From JBGPHT01 sp041484525 (GTDB lineage Bacteria > Acidobacteriota > Terriglobia > Bryobacterales > Bryobacteraceae), in contig JBGPHT010000003.1 in assembly GCA_041484525.1 (NCBI GenBank), forward strand, positions 1 to 64,000: a stretch of 64,000 nt of DNA, read 5' to 3'. Shown here in pieces: positions 59,341 to 64,000 of this stretch (position 1 is the first letter of the stretch; every line of letters starts with the position of its first letter). The translations under genes were made by a program, and so were the position numbers. The notes beneath the pieces were generated by a model. It ran no database searches. It saw only the letters and a program-made list of their open reading frames with translations, and had not been told where the DNA came from.

Positions 59341-61040
59341 CGCGTTGGGTGGCGCAGGCGATCCTGCCTGCCGTGTCCGTGCTCTTGTGGGCACTGGCCC
59401 CGGCCGAAGCGCCTGCGCTGCCGCAACCGGTCACCATCACCGTCCTCGCCACTACTGACCTTCACGGCAATCTCTACCCGATCGACTACGTCACCGACCG
59501 TCCCGCGGCGCGCGGCCTGGCGAAGATCGCCACGCTGATCCGCCAGGAGCGCGCGCAAAACCCGAACAGCATCCTGATCGATTGCGGCGACACAATCCAG
59601 GGCTCGCCGCTTGAATCCGTCTATCAGAGTGCGGTTCGCTCCGGTTCCCCGGCGCCTTCGAGCGACCCTATGATGCTGGCGATGAATGCCCTGGACTATG
59701 CGGCGATGGCGGTCGGCAATCACGAATACAACTACGGTTTGAAGAATCTCGACCGGGCCCGCGGTGTGGCGCGGTTTCCCTGGATTTCGGCGAACACCTC
59801 AGTGGCGCCGGGCGGGAGCGAGCGGCCGTTCGCGGCGTACCTCGTGAAAACGATAGGCGGCGTGAAGGTGGCCATCATCGGGATCACGACGCCGGCCGTT
59901 CCCACCTGGGAAAAGCCGGAGAACCTGGGTGCGTACCGATTCGAGTCGCCAATCGACGCCGTGCGCCGCACGCTGGTGGAATTACGGGCGCGCGAGCATC
60001 CGGACCTGGTCCTGGTGGCGGCGCACTCGGGTCTCGGACGCGGCGAAGATCAGTCCGAGAATGTCGTACAGGCGTTGGCCGAAGCCGTGCCCGAGATAGA
60101 CGCCATCGTGTTCGGCCACTCCCATCTCCAGTTGGCGGAAGAGCGGATCGGCAACGTGCTGGTGACGCAGCCGAAGAATTGGGGCATCTCGCTGGCGCGC
60201 ATCGATTTCACGCTGGAGCCGAAGCCCGCGGGTGGGTGGACGGTCGCGGGCAAGCACAGCCGCCTTATCCCGGTGACGGACCAGACCGCCGCCGCCGCGG
60301 ATATTCTCGCCATCGCGCGGCCGTACCACGAGATGGCCGAGCAGTATCTGAACACGCCGGTGGCGCGCTCGTCTGTAGATCTCAGCGCCACTCACAGCCG
60401 CGTGGAGGATACCGCGGTCGTGGATGCCATACAGCAGGCGCAGCTCTACTACGCGAAGGCGGACGTATCGTTCACGTCGTCGTTCAATCCGCGGGCGTCG
60501 GTACCACGCGGGCAGGTGACGGTGCGGCAGATCGCGGCGCTCTATCCGTACGACAACGAGCTGTACGCTATCGAAGGCACCGGCGGGATGGTGAAAGATG
60601 CGCTCGAAAACGCCGCGCGCTATTTCCTTTCATGTCAGGGCGCGCGCTGCCGGCAGCAGCCGCTGATCAACCGCGACGTGCTCGGGTTCAACTATGATAT
60701 AGCGCAAGGCGTGGATTACGAAATCGACCTGACGCAGCCGGAGGGCAGCCGCGTGCGTAACCTGCGGTGGCATGGCAAACCGCTGGCCGCGGACCAGAAG
60801 CTGCGGATCGCCATCAACAATTACCGCGTCGCGGGCAGCGCCGGGTACGGCATGTTTCGCGGCGCGAACGTGGTCTGGCGATCGCAGGAAGAAATCCGCG
60901 ACCTGATGGTGCGCTATTACACGGAGCGCAAACAACTGCCGGTGAAGCCGGATGGCAACTGGCGCATCGTTCCGCAGGCGGCCCGGCAAACACTCGAAAA
61001 AGAGGCCGACCAAGACGCACGCCGCGAAATGGCGCAATAG
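59337..61040 (+). CDS. Secreted bifunctional 5'-nucleotidase/metallophosphatase
   Basis: 567 residues from GTG 59337. Signal peptide about 1-25, then the calcineurin-type metallophosphatase domain (about 30-300): TTDLHGNLYPI, LIDCGDTIQGSPLES, AVGNHEYNYGL, VVLVAAHSGLGRG-like His segment and VFGHSHLQLAEER carry the two-metal site. The C-terminal 5'-nucleotidase domain (about 340-540) shows SFNPRASVPRGQVTVRQIAALYPYDNELYAI and YDIAQGVDYEIDLTQPEG. Such enzymes remove phosphate from nucleotides and UDP-sugars outside the cell. Overlap with the cyclophilin gene indicates joint translation. Confidence 0.93.
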   Translation: MTRWVAQAILPAVSVLLWALAPAEAPALPQPVTITVLATTDLHGNLYPIDYVTDRPAARGLAKIATLIRQERAQNPNSILIDCGDTIQGSPLESVYQSAVRSGSPAPSSDPMMLAMNALDYAAMAVGNHEYNYGLKNLDRARGVARFPWISANTSVAPGGSERPFAAYLVKTIGGVKVAIIGITTPAVPTWEKPENLGAYRFESPIDAVRRTLVELRAREHPDLVLVAAHSGLGRGEDQSENVVQALAEAVPEIDAIVFGHSHLQLAEERIGNVLVTQPKNWGISLARIDFTLEPKPAGGWTVAGKHSRLIPVTDQTAAAADILAIARPYHEMAEQYLNTPVARSSVDLSATHSRVEDTAVVDAIQQAQLYYAKADVSFTSSFNPRASVPRGQVTVRQIAALYPYDNELYAIEGTGGMVKDALENAARYFLSCQGARCRQQPLINRDVLGFNYDIAQGVDYEIDLTQPEGSRVRNLRWHGKPLAADQKLRIAINNYRVAGSAGYGMFRGANVVWRSQEEIRDLMVRYYTERKQLPVKPDGNWRIVPQAARQTLEKEADQDARREMAQ

Positions 61041-61186
61041 ACGGTTAACACTGGAGCCCTCCGCATCGTCCTCGCAATCTGGAGATGTGCCGCGCGGCGC
61101 GCCGGATCCGCGCGCCGATCCGGCCCCACCGATCGGGGAACCGCGCCGATTCGACTTGCCGCGCCGGTTTCGCTAGTATCGAATCC

Positions 61187-61639
61187 ATGCGCTTCCGATG
61201 GCTTTTCTGCGGGACCATTTTGTTGTCGGCCTTGCCCGCGTTTGCCCAGAAACCGAACCCCGCTTGCACGGCCCTGACATCGGCCGAGGTTGCGTCCCTG
61301 ATCGGCGCAGCGAAGCCGATCCCGATTTCCCAGCTTCCCACCGGCTCCACCTGCATGTTGCAGGAGCGCGACAAGGTGCTGACGGTCCTGTTGGTCGAAC
61401 AGACCTCGGCGGAGAACGCGGCATCGCTGGCGGCTGCGAAGAAGCGGATCGTCTCTGGTGAGGATCTCCCCGGCATCGGCACGTCCGCCTACGCCGGCAC
61501 CATGGGGGGAGCCATCGTCGTGGGCGTGGTAAAGGGAAGCCGGTTCATCGAAGTGAAGGCGATGGATAAAACGCAAAAGGCGGAAGATCTTTCCACCAAG
61601 CTGAAGGCCGCGATGAAGAGCGCCGCCGCGCGCCTGTAA
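61187..61639 (+). CDS. Hypothetical secreted protein
   Basis: 150 residues from ATG 61187, which begins a signal peptide (FRWLFCGTILLSALPAFAQ). The mature part has two Cys (NPACTALTSAEVASLIGAAKPI and PTGSTCMLQERDKVLTVLLVEQ) that could form a disulfide, then a helical middle and an AIVVGVVKGSRFIEVKAMD strand near the end. No family recognised. TAGTAT lies 7 nt before the ATG. The preceding ~145 bp are noncoding; the downstream TPR gene converges. Confidence 0.65.
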   Translation: MRFRWLFCGTILLSALPAFAQKPNPACTALTSAEVASLIGAAKPIPISQLPTGSTCMLQERDKVLTVLLVEQTSAENAASLAAAKKRIVSGEDLPGIGTSAYAGTMGGAIVVGVVKGSRFIEVKAMDKTQKAEDLSTKLKAAMKSAAARL

Positions 61640-61648
61640 TCGGATTCT

Positions 61649-62824
61649 CTACTTCGCCAACTCCGCCTGCAACTGCCGGTAGGCGGCTTCGTCGTAATTG
61701 GTCTTTAGCCGTTCGCGGGCTTCCGTCTTGGGATCGCCGGGGCGCGGCGCTTCCTGCTTCAGCGCGCGGCCCAATAGCGAGGTGGCTTCGGTGTCGCCTG
61801 GATTGCGCGTCACCACTTCGCGGAGGCTGGCTATCGCCAGCGGAAACCGTCCCGCGCGCCAATAGGCGTAACCGAGATTGAAGTGATAGTCGGGGTCGCC
61901 TTCATCGCCTTCGAGGGCCTTCTGGAAATTGGCGAGGGCGGCGGTTGGATTGTTGCGGCGCGATTGCGCGGCGCCCAGGTTGTTGTAGACCTCGTTCAGC
62001 GGAACGGATGCGGCCACCAACTGGAAGGATTGCTCGGCGCCGGCGAAATCCGCCATCTGAAAACGGCAGAGGCCCAGGAAAAACTGCGCTTCGAGGTAGT
62101 GCGGGTCGGAGCGCGTCACGCGATCCAGCCAGCCGGCGGCGATCTTATAGTCCTTTTTCTCCCAGTAGATTTTTCCCAGTTGGAAACACGGCTGCGAGTA
62201 CTGCCCGTCGAGGCGCGCGGCCTGGGTGAAGAAGCGATGGCGCTGCTCGGGAGAGGTGGCGAGGAGACCTCGAATGTAGCTCTCGACGGAGTCCATGCGC
62301 ACGGCGGGACGCGCCTGCATGAACGCGCGCTCGGCCGGTGCGGATTTGGGATTGATCTGCTCGAGCGCCTGCCAGCCGAGGCGATATTCCAACTCCGCCA
62401 TATCCTCGAGGGCGCCCACCTCGCTGAACGCCGAGCCCTGCCGCATATGTTTCAGATCCATGATGCGGGCGGTGATGCGCAGCGAGCCCTTGGATTGCGT
62501 ATTGCCGGCGTCGGCGGGCAGCAGCTCGTATGTGCCGTAGATCACGCGCGAGGCGTCGAGCGACTCGCCGATCTTGATGATGGATGCGTGCGTGAGTTCC
62601 GCACCCGGGCGCAACGAAAGGCGGCGATAGACCTCCAGACGGTCATCGCGATCGAGCGCCAGGAGGCCTTCCGAGGCCAGGGAATCGCGTACCGATACGG
62701 CGATACTTTCGCCGATCCAATCCAGGTTGGCCGACTTCGAGTGGTTGAAGAACGGGAGGACCAGGACCGTTTCGGCGCGCAGGGCGCCGCAGAGAAGCGC
62801 CACAAGGGCCACGAACCGCTGCAT
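61649..62824 (-). CDS. Secreted TPR protein with FlgO/TolB-like N-terminal domain
   Basis: 391 residues. Signal peptide about 1-17 (FVALVALLCGALRA), then a beta/alpha domain of the kind seen in FlgO-like and TolB-N proteins (VLVLPFFNHSKSANLDWIGESIAVSVRDSLASEG and GESLDASRVIYGTYELLP, about 20-130), and a run of TPR units from about 190 to 350 (YSQPCFQLGKIYWEKKDYKIAAGWLDRV, AQFFLGLCRFQMADFAGAEQSFQLVAAS, NNLGAAQSRRNNPTAALANFQKALEGD, FNLGYAYWRAGRFPLAIASLREVV). It should act as an envelope scaffold. Alone in its direction; the next gene upstream ends 41 bp away. Confidence 0.83.
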   Translation of the reverse strand: MQRFVALVALLCGALRAETVLVLPFFNHSKSANLDWIGESIAVSVRDSLASEGLLALDRDDRLEVYRRLSLRPGAELTHASIIKIGESLDASRVIYGTYELLPADAGNTQSKGSLRITARIMDLKHMRQGSAFSEVGALEDMAELEYRLGWQALEQINPKSAPAERAFMQARPAVRMDSVESYIRGLLATSPEQRHRFFTQAARLDGQYSQPCFQLGKIYWEKKDYKIAAGWLDRVTRSDPHYLEAQFFLGLCRFQMADFAGAEQSFQLVAASVPLNEVYNNLGAAQSRRNNPTAALANFQKALEGDEGDPDYHFNLGYAYWRAGRFPLAIASLREVVTRNPGDTEATSLLGRALKQEAPRPGDPKTEARERLKTNYDEAAYRQLQAELAK

Positions 62825-62865
62825 CTGACTTTCAGTGTAACAGCGGCCCGTGGGAAGTTACCGCG

Positions 62866-63201
62866 CTATGGTCGTGAGGCAGTGGAATCCAGGAAGATCA
62901 GCTTAGTCTTGGTGCCGCCGATGCGAATCTCCTGCACGCGCATCTTGCCGTCGCCGGTCGCGAAACGCACGGTGGTGGTACCGTACTTCGTGTCGCCGTT
63001 CTCGACCTTCACGGGTGCTTCCGCATCGATCTTGCCATTACGCATCACCGCCTTCTGGTCGACCACTTCGAGTTGATACTCACCCGCCTTCAGTTCGGTG
63101 CTTCCTAGTGTGGCCGGTTGGAATAGAGTGACTGTGTACGATTTCGCGCTGGCGATCGCCAACGCGGCGATCGCAAATGAAAACACAAGTTTCCTCTTCA
63201 T
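62866..63201 (-). CDS. Small secreted beta-rich protein
   Basis: 111 residues with a signal peptide (about 1-19, LVFSFAIAALAIASAKS). The mature protein begins YTVTLFQPATLGSTELKAGEYQLEVVDQKAVM and ends with VQEIRIGGTKTKLIFLDS, a transthyretin- or lipocalin-like strand pattern that I have seen in many acidobacterial loci. Function unknown. Divergent from the dehydratase gene to its right with about 130 bp between starts. Confidence 0.7.
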   Translation of the reverse strand: MKRKLVFSFAIAALAIASAKSYTVTLFQPATLGSTELKAGEYQLEVVDQKAVMRNGKIDAEAPVKVENGDTKYGTTTVRFATGDGKMRVQEIRIGGTKTKLIFLDSTASRP

Positions 63202-63322
63202 GGTGCAACTACCCTCCAGGTTTTTCTCTCTTGTCTTACGATCTGCGAGATCTGCCTACACCAGGTAATACGAATGAGAAAGCAAAACGTTCCGCCAGCG
63301 GTATGATGCGATGCTGTTACTT

Positions 63323-63328
63323 TATACT
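63323..63328 (+). promoter_or_regulatory. -10 box before the dehydratase gene
   Basis: TATACT followed by GTCGCTT and the ATG at 63336: a 7-nt spacer and no Shine-Dalgarno, again pointing to a leaderless transcript. Confidence 0.4.
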
Positions 63329-63335
63329 GTCGCTT

Positions 63336-64000
63336 ATGAATTCCCGCCAATTAACCAGGAGTCTCCAAGGTGTCTTCGGCTTTCCCGTGACTCCGTTTCG
63401 TACCGATCTGGCGCTCGATTTACCTGCGCTCGAGCGCAACGTGGATGAGATGGCACAATCTCCGTTCTGCGCCATGGTCGCGGCCGGCGGCACCGGCGAG
63501 CTGTACTCGCTGACGATCGACGAAATCGAGCAGGTGGTCGCGGCGACTGTGAAAACGGTCGCAGGCCGCATGCCGGTGGTGGCGGGGACCGGCTACAACG
63601 CCGCCATGGGCGCCGAGATCGCGCGTCGCTGCGAACGCGCCGGAGCGCAGTTTCTGCTGGTGCTGCCGCCCTATTATTCGGGCGCTCCCGAAGAGGGTCT
63701 GTTTCATTACTACGAGACCATCGGCCGCGCGAGCAGTCTGCCCATGATGGTGTATAGCCGCGACTGGGCGGTCTTTACGCCGGAGCAGGTGGCGCGTTTG
63801 TGCGATCGCGTCCCGACCCTTGCGGCATGGAAGGACGGGCAGGGCAACATCCGGGTGTATCAGCGGATCATGAACTTCAACGGCGATCGCCTGGCGTGGT
63901 TCGGCGGGCTGGGCGACGACTGCGTGCCGGGATATTTCGCCATCGGCTGCCAGGCATACACGTCGAGCATCTCGAATATCGCGCCCCAGCTTTCGCTGGC
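63336..64000 (+). CDS. kdgD: 5-dehydro-4-deoxyglucarate dehydratase, cut by window end
   Basis: The first 221 residues of a DapA-superfamily (TIM barrel, Schiff base) enzyme. FGFPVTPFRTDLALDLPALERNVDEMAQ and MVAAGGTGELYSLTIDEIEQVVAATVKTVAGRMPVVAGTGYN are the family opening; LLVLPPYYSGAPEEGLFHYYETIGRASSLPMMVYSRDWAVFTPEQV marks the KdgD subgroup rather than DapA or KDG aldolase, and the Schiff-base Lys is in LAAWKDGQGNIRVYQRIMN. It dehydrates and decarboxylates 5-keto-4-deoxyglucarate to 2-oxoglutarate semialdehyde in hexarate breakdown. The reading frame is still open at the last base, so about a quarter of the protein is missing. Confidence 0.85.
   Translation, partial: MNSRQLTRSLQGVFGFPVTPFRTDLALDLPALERNVDEMAQSPFCAMVAAGGTGELYSLTIDEIEQVVAATVKTVAGRMPVVAGTGYNAAMGAEIARRCERAGAQFLLVLPPYYSGAPEEGLFHYYETIGRASSLPMMVYSRDWAVFTPEQVARLCDRVPTLAAWKDGQGNIRVYQRIMNFNGDRLAWFGGLGDDCVPGYFAIGCQAYTSSISNIAPQLSL

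Noticed and set aside
63336..64000. DapA (4-hydroxy-tetrahydrodipicolinate synthase)
   Set aside because: The segments around FPVTPF, GTGELYSL and MVYSRDWAVF match the KdgD subgroup; the DapA-specific Arg and Tyr pattern is not evident in the visible part.

Overview
The window reads as a chromosomal segment of an acidobacterium, most likely of the Bryobacterales/Solibacter lineage. The basis is indirect but consistent. DNA is GC-rich with strong GC bias at third codon positions. There is a MacB/FtsX-type 'orphan' permease of the class expanded in Acidobacteria, a VWFA-related secreted protein typical of the phylum, many small Sec- or Tat-exported proteins of unknown function, and an ISNCY-type insertion sequence. 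No ribosomal or other phylogenetic marker gene is present apart from one tRNA, so the assignment is inference.

Layout. 0.2-3.5 kb: a tightly overlapping operon of O6-alkylguanine-DNA alkyltransferase, a membrane hybrid histidine kinase and a PhyH-type dioxygenase, followed by hairpins and a 73-bp tandem repeat. 3.9-9 kb: an SDR epimerase, inositol-3-phosphate synthase diverging from a LytTR response regulator, a long inverted repeat, and a motA-motB stator pair. 9-16 kb: an orphan permease, a Nudix hydrolase, a YXWGXW-type secreted protein, and a compact minus-strand operon (YqeY-like, OPT transporter, small protein, nucleotidyltransferase). 15.7-18.5 kb: a class V aminotransferase plus serA, probably serine synthesis. 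18.5-21.1 kb: a decaying segment with three damaged genes (a membrane protein, a YCII-family gene and its ECF-type sigma factor) around an intact Tat-exported NIF3-like protein.

21-33.6 kb: a penicillin-binding transpeptidase, a TPR protein, a UPF0182 membrane protein, a protein with a possible ligand-binding N-terminus fused to a nucleoside-deoxyribosyltransferase/TIR-like domain, an ankyrin protein, an S10 carboxypeptidase, MsrB, a frameshifted Tat-exported protein and tRNA-Val. 34-41.7 kb: an amidohydrolase, a gene remnant, and a minus-strand cluster (APC permease, TIM-barrel epimerase, MFS importer, tannase/feruloyl esterase) that looks like uptake and breakdown of plant-derived esters. 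41.7-55.3 kb: an alpha/beta hydrolase; a tesA-like esterase divergent from an ABC ATPase/permease pair (the same arrangement as E. coli tesA-ybbA-ybbP); an M28 peptidase followed by a DUF3142 gene and a large TPR-like protein; a VWFA protein; and an S9 peptidase. 55-64 kb: small secreted proteins, an insertion sequence whose transposase is broken by a 10-bp tandem duplication, a cyclophilin overlapping a 5'-nucleotidase, a TPR protein, and the start of a 5-dehydro-4-deoxyglucarate dehydratase cut by the window end.

Two cross-cutting signals stand out. Several genes carry a near-perfect -10 box only 6-10 nt before the start codon and no Shine-Dalgarno sequence, suggesting leaderless transcripts. 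Gene decay by short indels is unusually visible, with at least five single-event lesions. No CRISPR array, prophage or complete known defence island was found; the most plausible undescribed system is the single-gene effector at 26530-27489.
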